This document shows positions 1-8,411 of a stretch of 64,000 bases of DNA, in pieces (position 1 is the first letter of the stretch; each line of letters begins with the position of its first letter). Both the position numbers and the translations under genes were made by a program. The DNA comes from Limnohabitans sp. Rim47 (GTDB lineage Bacteria > Pseudomonadota > Gammaproteobacteria > Burkholderiales > Burkholderiaceae_C), in the NCBI RefSeq assembly GCF_001517545.1, contig NZ_FBYA01000001.1, positions 557,268 through 621,267 on the forward strand, in the 5' to 3' direction. A model generated the notes under the pieces. The model was given only the letters and a program-made list of their open reading frames with translations. It was not told the DNA's origin and did no database searches.

Positions 1-825
1 CGCAAAAATCCCGCGCTCTCGGATTTCATTTTCGGGCCAGTTTGCGTCCAACCCTTCCCAGGCTTGGCGGTAACCCACGCAGCGCATCGAGGGCAGGTCG
101 GGGTTCAGGTCGCCGCGTTGGCGCAAAGTGCGCACCTCGTCCATGAAACCCGCCGCCATCATTTGGTCAAAGCGTTGGGCAATGCGCCCGTGCAACCAGG
201 CCCGGTCGGCGGGTTCCAGGCTGATGATGGGCAGGTACCAGTCGGGCGCGTTTCTTTTGGCACTTTGGTGAAACGACGTCAAGGTCTGGCCCGTGGCGGT
301 CCAGACTTCCAGCGCACGGCCAATGCGCTGGCTGTCGCCCGGGGCCAAGCGTGCGGCGGTGGTCGGGTCCACTTGGGCCAGTTGGGCGTGCAAAGCGGGC
401 CAACCGAGGCGCTCGGCCTGCTGCTGAATTTGGCTGCGCACCTCAGGGTTGGCTGCGGGAATATCGTTCAGGCCTTCGAGCAAAGCCTTGAGGTAAAGCA
501 GGGTGCCTCCCACCAACAAAGGCGTCTTGCCGCGTGCGCGGATGTCGTGGATCAACCGTGTGGCGTCTTTGGCAAATTCGGCCGCGCTGTAGCTGTGCAG
601 CGGGTCCAGGGTGTCGATCAGGTGGTGCGGCACGGCGGCCAGCTCTTGGCGGCTGGGCTTGGCCGTGCCAATGTCCATGCCCCGGTAAACCAAGGCCGAA
701 TCGATGCTGATGATTTCTGCACCCCCATGACCTTGCAGGCTTTCGGCCAGTGCCAATGCCGCAGCAGTTTTCCCGCTGGCCGTGGGGCCGACGAGGGCGA
801 TGGCGTCGACAGGGCGTTGGCTCAT
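1..825 (-). CDS. miaA: tRNA dimethylallyltransferase MiaA (3' end outside the window)
   Basis: Transfers a dimethylallyl group to N6 of adenosine-37 in tRNAs reading UNN codons. The 275 visible residues begin MSQRPVDAIALVGPTASGKT, with the family P-loop GPTASGKT at residues 13-20, then IISIDSALVYRGMDIGTAKP (substrate loop) and DEVRTLRQRGDL further on. Full-length MiaA is about 310-330 residues, so roughly the last 40-50 lie left of position 1. The ATG at 825 overlaps the TGA of the upstream exporter gene (TCAT at 822-825), so it is probably translationally coupled to it. Identification is firm; only the C-terminus is unseen. Confidence 0.96.
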   Translation of the reverse strand, partial: MSQRPVDAIALVGPTASGKTAAALALAESLQGHGGAEIISIDSALVYRGMDIGTAKPSRQELAAVPHHLIDTLDPLHSYSAAEFAKDATRLIHDIRARGKTPLLVGGTLLYLKALLEGLNDIPAANPEVRSQIQQQAERLGWPALHAQLAQVDPTTAARLAPGDSQRIGRALEVWTATGQTLTSFHQSAKRNAPDWYLPIISLEPADRAWLHGRIAQRFDQMMAAGFMDEVRTLRQRGDLNPDLPSMRCVGYRQAWEGLDANWPENEIRERGIFA

Positions 826-2039
826 GTTGGTTTGACCGATGTGACCACCGGGCGGCCATGGCGCTGCACACTGGTCCACGCCACAAGGGTGATGAAGATG
901 GCGCACAGCAACAGGCCGTGGGCCAAGGCAAACACCGGGCGGTCCATGTGTGTGCCCAGCCAACCGCCTATGAAAAAGGCACCCAGCATCATCAAAAAGC
1001 CGTTTAAGGCCGATGCCGTGCCGGCCCGGTTCGGGAAGGGCGCAACCGCGCCGCTTTGTCCGCAGGGTTGGTGCACGCCGTGGCCCAGCATGAAGATGTA
1101 CATCGGCCCCATCACCGCCCAAGCGCCGTACCAGTCTTGTCCTTGGCCTGCATAAGCCAGTGCGGTCATGCTGACGCCGCCGGTGATGGTCAGCACCGCG
1201 GCGATGCCCACGGTGCGGTGCACGCTGGTGCGCCGCAGCATCCAGCGGCACCAGAAGGTGCCCACGATGTACGACAGCGACATGCTGAGCATGAGAAAGC
1301 CATAGGCCGTTTTGCTGTAGCCCATGAAGGTGACGAAGACAAACGAGGAACTGGCCAAAAAGGTGAACAGGCCCAGGTACGAACCCGCCGACAAAGCACA
1401 CCAAGTGAGGAACACCGGGTTGCGCAGGATGTCGAGGTTGGCTCGGATGAGGGGGCGTGCGCTCAGGGCATGTGGGTCGGGGCGGGCCAGGGTTTCTTCA
1501 AAGCGCCAATACAACAGGGCGAGTGTGGCAGCGCCAAATACCGCGAGCATGAGCAAGGCGATGCGCCAGCCCAACCAGTCGGTCAGCATGCCACCCAGTG
1601 GCGCACAGGCGCAGGCAATGATGCCCAGTCCAGTGAGGCCTTGCGACATGACGGTAGCGCCTTGTGCGGGCTGAAACAAATCGCGCACCACGGCGCGTGC
1701 GGCCATGACGCCCGCGCCCATCGCGATGCCTTGCAGCGTGCGCCCCGCGATCAGCCAAGCCATGCTGGGCGCCAAGGCACAGGCCACAGAGGACGCGGTG
1801 TAAGCCGCCATGCCCCATAGCAAGATGGGGCGGCGACCAAAGCGGTCGGACAACGGCCCCCAGACGAGTTGCGACAGCCCAAAGGCCAGCAGCAGCGCCG
1901 TGAGGGTGAGTTGGGCTTGTCCCATGCCTGCGCCAAAGCCTTGGGTGATGGCCGGCAGGGCGGGCAAGTACAGGTCGGTGGTGACGGGTTGCAGGCCGAG
2001 CAGCAGGGCGAGGATGAGGACGATCAGTTTTTGCGGCAT
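822..2039 (-). CDS. Bcr/CflA-type drug efflux MFS transporter
   Basis: Inner-membrane major facilitator of the Bcr/CflA subfamily (12 membrane segments), a proton-driven drug exporter by family. 405 residues from the ATG at 2039. Visible marks: TTDLYLPALP in helix 1 (typical of Bcr/CflA), the MFS loop motif WGPLSDRFGRRP, and long hydrophobic stretches throughout. The same frame stays open upstream to 2282, but that extension translates the intergenic repeat (2083-2288) and shows no protein-like conservation, so I start at MPQKLIVLIL. No Shine-Dalgarno sequence is obvious before this ATG. It sits between mutL and miaA on the same strand and overlaps miaA by 4 nt. The substrate cannot be told from sequence. 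Confidence 0.9.
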   Translation of the reverse strand: MPQKLIVLILALLLGLQPVTTDLYLPALPAITQGFGAGMGQAQLTLTALLLAFGLSQLVWGPLSDRFGRRPILLWGMAAYTASSVACALAPSMAWLIAGRTLQGIAMGAGVMAARAVVRDLFQPAQGATVMSQGLTGLGIIACACAPLGGMLTDWLGWRIALLMLAVFGAATLALLYWRFEETLARPDPHALSARPLIRANLDILRNPVFLTWCALSAGSYLGLFTFLASSSFVFVTFMGYSKTAYGFLMLSMSLSYIVGTFWCRWMLRRTSVHRTVGIAAVLTITGGVSMTALAYAGQGQDWYGAWAVMGPMYIFMLGHGVHQPCGQSGAVAPFPNRAGTASALNGFLMMLGAFFIGGWLGTHMDRPVFALAHGLLLCAIFITLVAWTSVQRHGRPVVTSVKPT

Positions 2040-2082
2040 GCTGTTTTTGTTTGGAGTCTTACGCTGCTTTGGCGGTGGTTTC

Positions 2083-2157
2083 TTTGTGGAGCGCGATGGT
2101 TGAGGCCGGTACGCGGCTGCCCCCATACTCGCTTCGCTCGCCAAATCGGGCAGTCCG
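2083..2157. repeat. Intergenic hairpin-loop repeat, truncated copy
   Basis: A 75-bp segment nearly identical to 2194-2268. It has the left arm (GCGATGGTTGAGGCCGGTAC...) and the core CTCGCTTCGCTCGCCAAAT, but after GGCAGTCC the expected complementary right arm is replaced by unrelated sequence. It therefore looks like a half copy of the complete element that follows. Confidence 0.8.
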
Positions 2158-2203
2158 AAAACCAGCTTCACTGCTTGTTTGAGGTTGGCTGTCTTCGTGG
2201 ACC

Positions 2204-2288
2204 GCGATGGTTGAGGTCGGTACGCGGCTGCCCTCATACTCGCTACGCTCGCCAAATCGGGCAGTCCGCGTACCGACCCCAACCATCG
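2204..2288. repeat. Intergenic hairpin-loop repeat, complete copy
   Basis: Long inverted repeat: the left arm at 2204-2232 pairs with the right arm at 2259-2288 over about 29 bp with one mismatch and one bulged base. The loop contains the core CTCGCTACGCTCGCCAAAT. The same core sits between different, unrelated arms at 25406-25475. It lies between the mutL stop and the exporter start on the minus strand. Confidence 0.85.
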
Positions 2289-2304
2289 CTGTGTGGTTGC
2301 CTCA

Positions 2305-4380
2305 TCACCGGCCCCGCAAAAACAAGGCGTCCAAATCCCGCATCGTCATCTGACGCCAGGTTGGGCGGCCGTGGTTGCACTGGTCGGAGCGTTCGGTCTC
2401 CTCCATCTGGCGCAGCAGCGCGTTCATCTCATCGAGCGTCAGTCGGCGGTTGGCGCGGACTGCGCCGTGGCAGGCCATGGTGGCCAGAATCTCGTTTTGG
2501 GCGCGTTGCACCACGGTGCTGGCATCGTGTTGGGCCAGTTCGGCCAGCACGCTGCGGGCCAGCTCAACCGCATCACCTTGGGCCAAGCTGGTGGGCACGG
2601 CACGCACGGCCAGGGTTTTGGCCGACAGGGGCGAGATCTCCAGACCCAGCTGTTCCAGCGCTTCGGCGCAGGCTTCGGCGGTGGCCACTTCGGTTGGGGT
2701 CGCGGCAAAGGTGGCAGGGATCAGCAAAGGCTGGCTGGCGATGCGCGGGCCATCGCCGTGGGCGGTGTTCAGCTGGTTTTTCAGGCGCTCGTACACGATG
2801 CGTTCGTGTGCGGCGTGCATGTCCACCACCACCAGGCCCTGCTTGTTTTCAGCCAAGATGTAAACGCCATGCAACTGCGCCACCGCGCGACCCAAAGGCC
2901 AGTCGCCCTCGGGCAAAGGGGCGGCCGGAGTGCCTTGCGCCCTGTCGGCATTTGCCCCTGCCAGTGCCTGGCTGTCGGGTTTCGGCGAGATGGCCCACAT
3001 GCCAGAGGCTTCAGCCGCCTGCGGTGGCATGGGGCCCTGCGGGGTGCCATCACTTGACCAGCCCGCGCTGACTTCGCTGCCGGCTTCGTTTGTGGGCTGC
3101 CACAGCGCCTTGAGGTCGGTCATGGCCTGTTCGCCGTCCACACGCGGGCGCAAAAAATCAGCCGGTTTGTGGCTGGGGGCGTTGAAGTGGGCCAGTCCCG
3201 GGCGTTCAAAAGCCATGCCACTTTGTTGCCAGGCGGCCGATTCGGGCAGCGCCTTGGGTGAAGGGCCGTTTTGCAATTCGAACGCTTGCGCCGATGCGGG
3301 CAAAGCCCCAGCCGATGTGGCCAAGAGGCTGTCGCCGGAGGCCTCACTCAGCTTGTGCGCACGCGGCGCAGCCAAAGCGTTTTCCAGTGCATGGCGCACC
3401 GCTTGGTGCACGGCGCGGCTGTCGCGAAAGCGCACTTCGATCTTGGTCGGGTGCACGTTGACATCGACCAGCGTGGGGTCGATTTGCATGAACAGCGCAT
3501 AGGCCGGTTGTTTGTGGCCGTGCAGCACGTCTTCGTAGGCGCTGCGTGCGCCGTGCATGACCACTTTGTCGCGCACAAAGCGGCCATTGACATAGGCAAA
3601 TTGGTGGTCGGGGCGCGAGCGGGCGGCGTCGGGCAGGCCGGCGCGTCCGATCACTTTGAGCGGCCCGGCGTTGTATTCCACGGCGATGGACTGCGCCACA
3701 AACTCTTCGCCCAGCACATCGGCCAGGCGCTGCTCCAAGCCCGCTTTGCCGGGGTGCACGCGCCACTGCTCGACCAGTTTGCCTTCGTGCCAGATGGCAA
3801 AGCCCACATCGGGGCGCGCCAGCGCGTGGCGGCGCACAGCTTCGATGCAGTGCGCCAGTTCGGTGCTGTCGCTTTTCAAAAACTTGCGGCGTGCGGGGGT
3901 CGAGAAAAACAGTTCTTTGACTTCCACCGTGGTGCCCACTGCGCGGGCCGCGGGGCGGATCTCGCCAGTGCGGCCATCCAGGGCAAAGGCGTTGGCTTGG
4001 CCGTCCATGCGCGACAGCAAGGTCAGTTCAGACACCGAGTTGATGGCCGCCAGCGCTTCACCCCGAAAGCCCATGGTCATGACCGATTCGAGGTCATTCA
4101 GGTTGCCAATCTTGCTGGTGGCGTGGCGCTTGAGGGCCGTGGCCAGCTCGTCCGGGGCAATGCCGCCGCCGTCGTCTTCGACCGAAATCAAACGGGTGCC
4201 GCCGCCCATCAGGCGCAGCGTGATGCTGCGCGCTCCGGCGTCCATGGCGTTGTCCACCAGCTCGCGCACGACCGAAGCGGGGCGTTCGACCACCTCGCCT
4301 GCGGCGATTTGGCTGATCAGTTCATCGGGGAGTTCGCGAATGGGGCGGCGCGCGGTCGCCGGGGTCTGTTGGGAGGTCAC
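2305..4380 (-). CDS. mutL: DNA mismatch repair protein MutL
   Basis: Mismatch repair matchmaker linking MutS to strand incision. 691 residues, GTG start at 4380. The N-terminal GHKL ATPase is clear: PDELISQIAAGEVVERPASV, then DAGA, DDGGGI, and MGFRGEAL with the ATP-lid glycines. A proline- and serine-rich linker covers about 330-470. The C-terminal dimerisation domain contains DMHAAHERIVYE near residue 520, which fits the metal-dependent endonuclease motif DQHA(X)2E(X)4E except for Q to M, and ends with ACHGAVRAN and CNHGRPTW. This points to the nicking, MutH-independent MutL class. A -10-like TAAAAT (minus strand, 4387-4392) ends 6 nt before the GTG, suggesting a leaderless transcript. Confidence 0.97.
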   Translation of the reverse strand: MTSQQTPATARRPIRELPDELISQIAAGEVVERPASVVRELVDNAMDAGARSITLRLMGGGTRLISVEDDGGGIAPDELATALKRHATSKIGNLNDLESVMTMGFRGEALAAINSVSELTLLSRMDGQANAFALDGRTGEIRPAARAVGTTVEVKELFFSTPARRKFLKSDSTELAHCIEAVRRHALARPDVGFAIWHEGKLVEQWRVHPGKAGLEQRLADVLGEEFVAQSIAVEYNAGPLKVIGRAGLPDAARSRPDHQFAYVNGRFVRDKVVMHGARSAYEDVLHGHKQPAYALFMQIDPTLVDVNVHPTKIEVRFRDSRAVHQAVRHALENALAAPRAHKLSEASGDSLLATSAGALPASAQAFELQNGPSPKALPESAAWQQSGMAFERPGLAHFNAPSHKPADFLRPRVDGEQAMTDLKALWQPTNEAGSEVSAGWSSDGTPQGPMPPQAAEASGMWAISPKPDSQALAGANADRAQGTPAAPLPEGDWPLGRAVAQLHGVYILAENKQGLVVVDMHAAHERIVYERLKNQLNTAHGDGPRIASQPLLIPATFAATPTEVATAEACAEALEQLGLEISPLSAKTLAVRAVPTSLAQGDAVELARSVLAELAQHDASTVVQRAQNEILATMACHGAVRANRRLTLDEMNALLRQMEETERSDQCNHGRPTWRQMTMRDLDALFLRGR

Positions 4381-4417
4381 TGCCTGATTTTAGGGCTTGG
4401 CCGGGGATAATCGGCCC
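4381..4417. promoter_or_regulatory. Interlocked divergent promoters of mutL and dedA
   Basis: Only 37 bp separate the two start codons. TAAAAT on the minus strand (4387-4392) lies 6 nt before the mutL GTG, and GATAAT on the plus strand (4406-4411) lies 6 nt before the dedA ATG. Both spacings put transcription start at the first base of the start codon. No clear -35 hexamer or Shine-Dalgarno sequence is visible for either gene. Confidence 0.5.
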
Positions 4418-5056
4418 ATGGACCTTCTTTTGCAACTCCTTGATTTCATCCTTCATGTTGACCGTTACCTGGAGGCCTTTGTGGGCCAATACGGGGCCTG
4501 GGTATACGCCTTGCTGTTTGTCATCATCTTTGTCGAAACCGGCTTGGTGGTCATGCCGTTTTTGCCGGGCGACTCTTTGCTGTTCATTGTGGGTGCCATG
4601 TGCGGGGCCGAGCTGATGAGCTTGCCACTGGCCATGGGCTTGTTGCTGGTGGCGGCGATTTTGGGTGACCAGACCAATTACACGATCGGGCGTTATTTTG
4701 GTCCCAAAGTGTTCAAGTGGGAAGACTCCCGGTTTTTCAACCGCCAAGCCTTTTTGCAGGCCAATGCCTTTTACGAAAAGTACGGCGGCATCACCATCGT
4801 CCTGGCCCGCTTCATGCCGTTTATCCGCACTTTTGTGCCTTTTGTGGCGGGCGTGGCCGAAATGACACGCAGTAAATTCACCCTTTACAACGTGGTGGGC
4901 GGAGCCATTTGGGTGGTGGGCCTGACGCTGGTCGGCTACCTGTTTGGCAACTTGCCCTTTGTGCAAACCCACCTGTCCAAGATCATCTGGGCATTGATCT
5001 TGGTGCCGGGACTGATCGCGGTTGCCGGTGCTTGGCGGGCACGCAAGGCCGCGTGA
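4418..5056 (+). CDS. DedA family membrane protein
   Basis: Inner-membrane protein of the DedA/SNARE-associated (VTT) family, 212 residues, probably a lipid scramblase or flippase involved in undecaprenyl-phosphate or phospholipid recycling (family knowledge). Visible: FVETGLVVMPFLPGDSLLF with the family E and PGD motif, NYTIGRYFG, and FMPFIRTFVPFVAG with the conserved arginines, then a last helix near 175-205. I start at the ATG at 4418, not the in-frame TTG at 4397, because GATAAT ends 6 nt before this ATG. It is divergent from mutL with no visible ribosome binding site. Confidence 0.92.
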   Translation: MDLLLQLLDFILHVDRYLEAFVGQYGAWVYALLFVIIFVETGLVVMPFLPGDSLLFIVGAMCGAELMSLPLAMGLLLVAAILGDQTNYTIGRYFGPKVFKWEDSRFFNRQAFLQANAFYEKYGGITIVLARFMPFIRTFVPFVAGVAEMTRSKFTLYNVVGGAIWVVGLTLVGYLFGNLPFVQTHLSKIIWALILVPGLIAVAGAWRARKAA

Positions 5057-5217
5057 AGCTACCCCAGGTCAAGGTCGCTTGCTTGCCCAGTTGCAGAGTT
5101 GACGAACTCCCGGTTTTTTAGCTTGGTGGCTTTAGCTCCGAGACAGCATTTTTAACAGGCCCCGTCAGAGCTGAAGTCGCGACCTAGAAGCTGACTTATT
5201 TCGATTTTTGTGCAGAC

Positions 5218-6183
5218 TTAAAACGCCTGCACTTCAGCCCAAGTGGGTGGCTGGCAGCCTTGGCGGGTGCAGTTGATGGCGGCGGCTTTCATGGCGTTTT
5301 CCAGCGTTTGGGCCACCCGAGCGCCAGCGCTAGCGGCATCGTCATGGGGCTGCAAGGCCCAGTCGGCCAGGGTGTTGCCCCAAAAGGTGTCGCCTGCGCC
5401 CACGGTATCGGCCACGGTGATGCGGGGCACGGGCAGGTGGTGCGATTGGCCTTCGATGTCCAGGTGTGCGCCTTCGCCGCCAAAGGTCAGGGCCACGCGG
5501 CTCAAGGTGTGGGTGGCCATGCCCGCTGCGGCAGCCATTTGACGCAGTTCGTGCACCAAGCGGTGCGATTCACCGATGGCCACATTTGCAAAACCCATGG
5601 TTTCGAGGTCTTCGTCGCTGGCTTTGAGCCAGTCGGTCAGGGCGATCACTTCGCGCAGGGCTTGCACATATTCGGTCAGGTCATGCGCCACTTTGGGCCG
5701 CAAATTGATGTCCACGCTGATGGTCCAGCCCATCTCGCGTGCCGCCTTCAAAATAGCCACCACTTTGTGGTGTTCGGGTGGGATCAACAGCAAAGAGCCC
5801 GTGTGCAAAATGCCGGGCTTTGCGCTTTGGCGCAGCAAAGTCACGATGCTGTCCACGGCGTAGTCGCGGTCGGCAATGCCTTCGCGGTAAAAGCCGTAGC
5901 TCGGCTGCCCATCCGTCACTTGCACCACGGCCAGCGAGGTGGGCAGGCGGCTCTGGCCACCTTGCAGCGCAACCCCGTCACGCAGCAGCAACTGTGCCAA
6001 GCCTTGGCCGAACAAGTCGGTGGACAAGGGGTTGAGGTAGGCCGCGCTGGCACCGCGCAAGGCGGCGGCGCGGGCCATGTTGAAGGGGCTGCCGCCCATG
6101 AGTGGACGCAATTGGCCATCGGGCTGGGCGATGCAGTCCATCAGGGCTTCGCCCAACACAAAAATTGGAGTGGTCATGGGCAT
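5218..6183 (-). CDS. PfkB-family sugar kinase (fructokinase-like)
   Basis: ATP-dependent sugar kinase of the ribokinase/PfkB fold, 321 residues. It begins with VLGEALMDCIA and has the substrate-binding GGSPFNMARA near residue 33 (PfkB signature 1) and the catalytic DTVGAGDTFWGN near 265 (signature 2, with the base Asp). It is the third gene of the minus-strand unit binding protein-permease-kinase, 83 nt after the permease. The genomic partnership with a fructose-6-phosphate-aldolase-type enzyme favours a ketohexose such as fructose, but that is inference. An in-frame ATG at 6177 is an equally possible start; neither has a good Shine-Dalgarno sequence. Confidence 0.88.
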   Translation of the reverse strand: MPMTTPIFVLGEALMDCIAQPDGQLRPLMGGSPFNMARAAALRGASAAYLNPLSTDLFGQGLAQLLLRDGVALQGGQSRLPTSLAVVQVTDGQPSYGFYREGIADRDYAVDSIVTLLRQSAKPGILHTGSLLLIPPEHHKVVAILKAAREMGWTISVDINLRPKVAHDLTEYVQALREVIALTDWLKASDEDLETMGFANVAIGESHRLVHELRQMAAAAGMATHTLSRVALTFGGEGAHLDIEGQSHHLPVPRITVADTVGAGDTFWGNTLADWALQPHDDAASAGARVAQTLENAMKAAAINCTRQGCQPPTWAEVQAF

Positions 6184-6266
6184 CAATGGGCAACGTGATG
6201 TGGCCTGAACGTTCAGGCCACAGGGTTTAAGACGAAGGGCAAGTCCCGGCGATGACGCCGTGGTGT

Positions 6267-7211
6267 TTATTTTTTGAGCAGATGCTTGCGGCGCACCACA
6301 TCGATCCATACGGCCACGATCACGACCGCGCCAATGGCCATCATTTGCTTGAACTGCGAGACTTCCATCAGGTTCATGCCGTTGCGGATCATGGTGATCA
6401 GCACCGCGCCCAACAAACTGCCCCAGATGCTGCCGCGACCGCCAAACAGCGAGGTGCCGCCCAAAATGACAGCGGCAATCGCGTCCAGCTCGAACATTTG
6501 CGCCATCTTGCCGCTGGACGAGTCCATGCGGGCCATCAGCACAATGGCGGCCAGCGCGCAGCACAGGCCAGAAATCACGTAAACACCCAGCTTGTACCAG
6601 CGGATGTTGATGCCCACTTGGCGGGCACCCATTTCGTTGGAGCCCATGGCGTACACGTAACGGCCAATTTTGGTGCTCGACAACACGAAGGCCATCACGA
6701 CAAAAAAGATGCCGGTGATCAGCGTGGGCATGGGCACGCCCAGCACATCGCCGTAACCGATGAAGGGCAGGGGGTCGGGCAAACCGGCGTTGTCAAAGCC
6801 ACCGGTCATGTCAAAGGCCAGACCGCGCCACAGCGTCAGGCCACCGAGCGTGACGATGAAGGCCGGGATGCCGACAAAAGCGACCAGGTAACCGTTGAAC
6901 ACGCCCACCGCTGCGCCAATGGCGAGCGCCATGAGCATGGCCAGATAAGGGTCAATGCCCATTTTGATCATCATGTGACCGGCCACAGCACCGGCCAGTG
7001 CGGTCAACGCACCCACGGCCAAGTCGACACCACCGGTCAAGATCACAAAGGTTTGTCCACCTGCGAGCAAGGCGATCACCGAGGCCTGCACCAGGATGTT
7101 GGACAGGTTGCCAGTGGTCAAAAAGTAAGGCGAAGCGAAGGTGAGCAAAACGCCCAGAACGATCACTGCCACCAGGGCGCCGTACCACTCTTGTCGTGTG
7201 ATGGATTTCAT
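6267..7211 (-). CDS. Sugar ABC transporter permease (RbsC/FrcC type)
   Basis: Membrane subunit of a CUT2-class sugar importer, 314 residues, with about eight to ten hydrophobic segments. Family marks visible: ASVIALLAGGQTFVILTGGVDLAVGA in the conserved core (residues 44-69), AFIVTLGGLTLWRG, NEMGARQVGINI, and AAVILGGTSLFGGRGS near the C-terminus. It is preceded by its binding protein (70 nt) and followed by the kinase, but its ATPase is encoded on the opposite strand beyond the shared control region. Ribose, fructose or a related monosaccharide are the usual substrates of the family. Confidence 0.93.
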   Translation of the reverse strand: MKSITRQEWYGALVAVIVLGVLLTFASPYFLTTGNLSNILVQASVIALLAGGQTFVILTGGVDLAVGALTALAGAVAGHMMIKMGIDPYLAMLMALAIGAAVGVFNGYLVAFVGIPAFIVTLGGLTLWRGLAFDMTGGFDNAGLPDPLPFIGYGDVLGVPMPTLITGIFFVVMAFVLSSTKIGRYVYAMGSNEMGARQVGINIRWYKLGVYVISGLCCALAAIVLMARMDSSSGKMAQMFELDAIAAVILGGTSLFGGRGSIWGSLLGAVLITMIRNGMNLMEVSQFKQMMAIGAVVIVAVWIDVVRRKHLLKK

Positions 7212-7281
7212 AAATTTCTCGGTATTTCAAACTGATAAGCCCGGACCTGCAGGTCCGGGCGGGCCAAATCAGGGCCTTGAT

Positions 7282-8247
7282 TTATTTAGCCTTGACTTTC
7301 ATGAACTGGCCCACGCCGGAGTCGGCAGCGAACTTGTCCACGTTGGCAGGCAGCACCAGGAAGGAGCCGGTGTCGATGCGGGCTTCCACTTTTTTGCCTT
7401 GCGCTGCAGCAATGGCGGTTTCCACGCCCACTTGGCCGATTTTGGCCAGCATTTGCGCGGCGTTGGCTTGTTGCCAGCCTTGCTTCATCATGTCCAGGCC
7501 ACCAGGGGAGCCGTCAAAGCCAGCGATTTTCACGTCGCCTGGCTTCTTGCCAGCGGCCATCAACGCGGCCTTGGCACCCAAAGCGCCGCCGTCCCATGCG
7601 CAGGCGATCACCTTGGCAGTGGGGTTGGCGCGCAAAGCAGCTTCCACACCGTTTTGGGCCATGGTCTGGTCCCAAGTGGTGGCGACTTCAACGATCTTGA
7701 CGTTCTTACGGCCAGCGTTCAGGGCGTCCACAAAGCCTTTTTTGCGCTCTTGGCCAGTCGACTGACCTTGGTCGCCAGTCACGTAGATCACGGTGTCGCC
7801 GTCTTTGATCTCGCCTGCAGCCCACTTGCCTTGCACGTTGGCGGCTTTGATGTTGTCAGTGGCGACGTAAGAAGTGATCTTGGCGCCGGTGATGCCGGTG
7901 TCCACAGCGATCACAGCGATGCCAGCGGCCAAGGCCTTGTTGATGGCGGGGGCGATGCCAGCCGAGTCCACAGGCGCGATGGCGATCGCGTTGACTTTGC
8001 GGGTGATCATGTCTTCGACGATGGCCAGTTGACGTGACAACTCGCCTTTGTCTGCGGCCAATTCGATGAATTTGACGCCATTGGCGCTGCCCGCTTTTTT
8101 GGCGCCGCCGTTGATCAAAGTCCAACCTTCGTTGGTGTTGCCGTTGGTGATGTAAGCCACCGTCACGTCTGCGGCCATGGCCGAGGTGAACAAAGTGGCA
8201 GCTGCTGCAGCGATGGCCAGACGGCCGAATGTGCGTTTCGTGATCAT
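7282..8247 (-). CDS. Periplasmic sugar-binding protein (RbsB/FrcB type)
   Basis: Substrate receptor of the CUT2 sugar importer, 321 residues. A Sec signal peptide is evident (MITKRTFGRLAIAAAAATLF, cleavage after TSAMA near residue 25). The mature protein has the type-1 periplasmic-binding fold pattern: TVAYITNGNTNEGW, AIAIAPVDSAGIAPAINKAL, VIAVDTG, GQSTGQERKKGF and IAGFDGSPGGLDMM. It is the first gene of the minus-strand unit; the 164 bp upstream are shared with the divergent ATPase gene and hold an imperfect palindrome (8331-8352). Confidence 0.94.
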   Translation of the reverse strand: MITKRTFGRLAIAAAAATLFTSAMAADVTVAYITNGNTNEGWTLINGGAKKAGSANGVKFIELAADKGELSRQLAIVEDMITRKVNAIAIAPVDSAGIAPAINKALAAGIAVIAVDTGITGAKITSYVATDNIKAANVQGKWAAGEIKDGDTVIYVTGDQGQSTGQERKKGFVDALNAGRKNVKIVEVATTWDQTMAQNGVEAALRANPTAKVIACAWDGGALGAKAALMAAGKKPGDVKIAGFDGSPGGLDMMKQGWQQANAAQMLAKIGQVGVETAIAAAQGKKVEARIDTGSFLVLPANVDKFAADSGVGQFMKVKAK

Positions 8248-8327
8248 GGGGTTATCTCCGTTGTTGAGGTCAATTCGAACAAAAAACCGTTTTCTTGTCC
8301 GCGAACGGATTGGAAACGAAAAAGATG

Positions 8328-8354
8328 ACTAAGTAAACCTAGTAGTTTTACTAA
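8328..8354. promoter_or_regulatory. Candidate operator between the two halves of the sugar module
   Basis: Imperfect inverted repeat AAGTAAAC (8331-8338) and GTTTTACT (8345-8352) in the divergent control region. A-T rich palindromes of this kind are typical sites for ROK-family repressors, and a ROK regulator is encoded at 9665-10888. Assignment to that regulator is inference. Confidence 0.4.
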
Positions 8355-8411
8355 TACGGTTTTTCAACAAATCATTCATGATCCGGGCCATTCATTGTGA
8401 AAGTAGCCGCC

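Noticed and set aside
2040..2282. N-terminal 81-codon extension of the Bcr/CflA exporter
   Set aside because: It translates the hairpin repeat (two near-identical peptide blocks), which indicates repeat DNA rather than protein.
3271..4410. Long plus-strand open frame across mutL
   Set aside because: Antisense shadow of the MutL ATPase domain; no recognisable protein features.
5057..5217. Small gene or RNA between dedA and the kinase
   Set aside because: No open frame with a start and ribosome site and no strong structure was seen.
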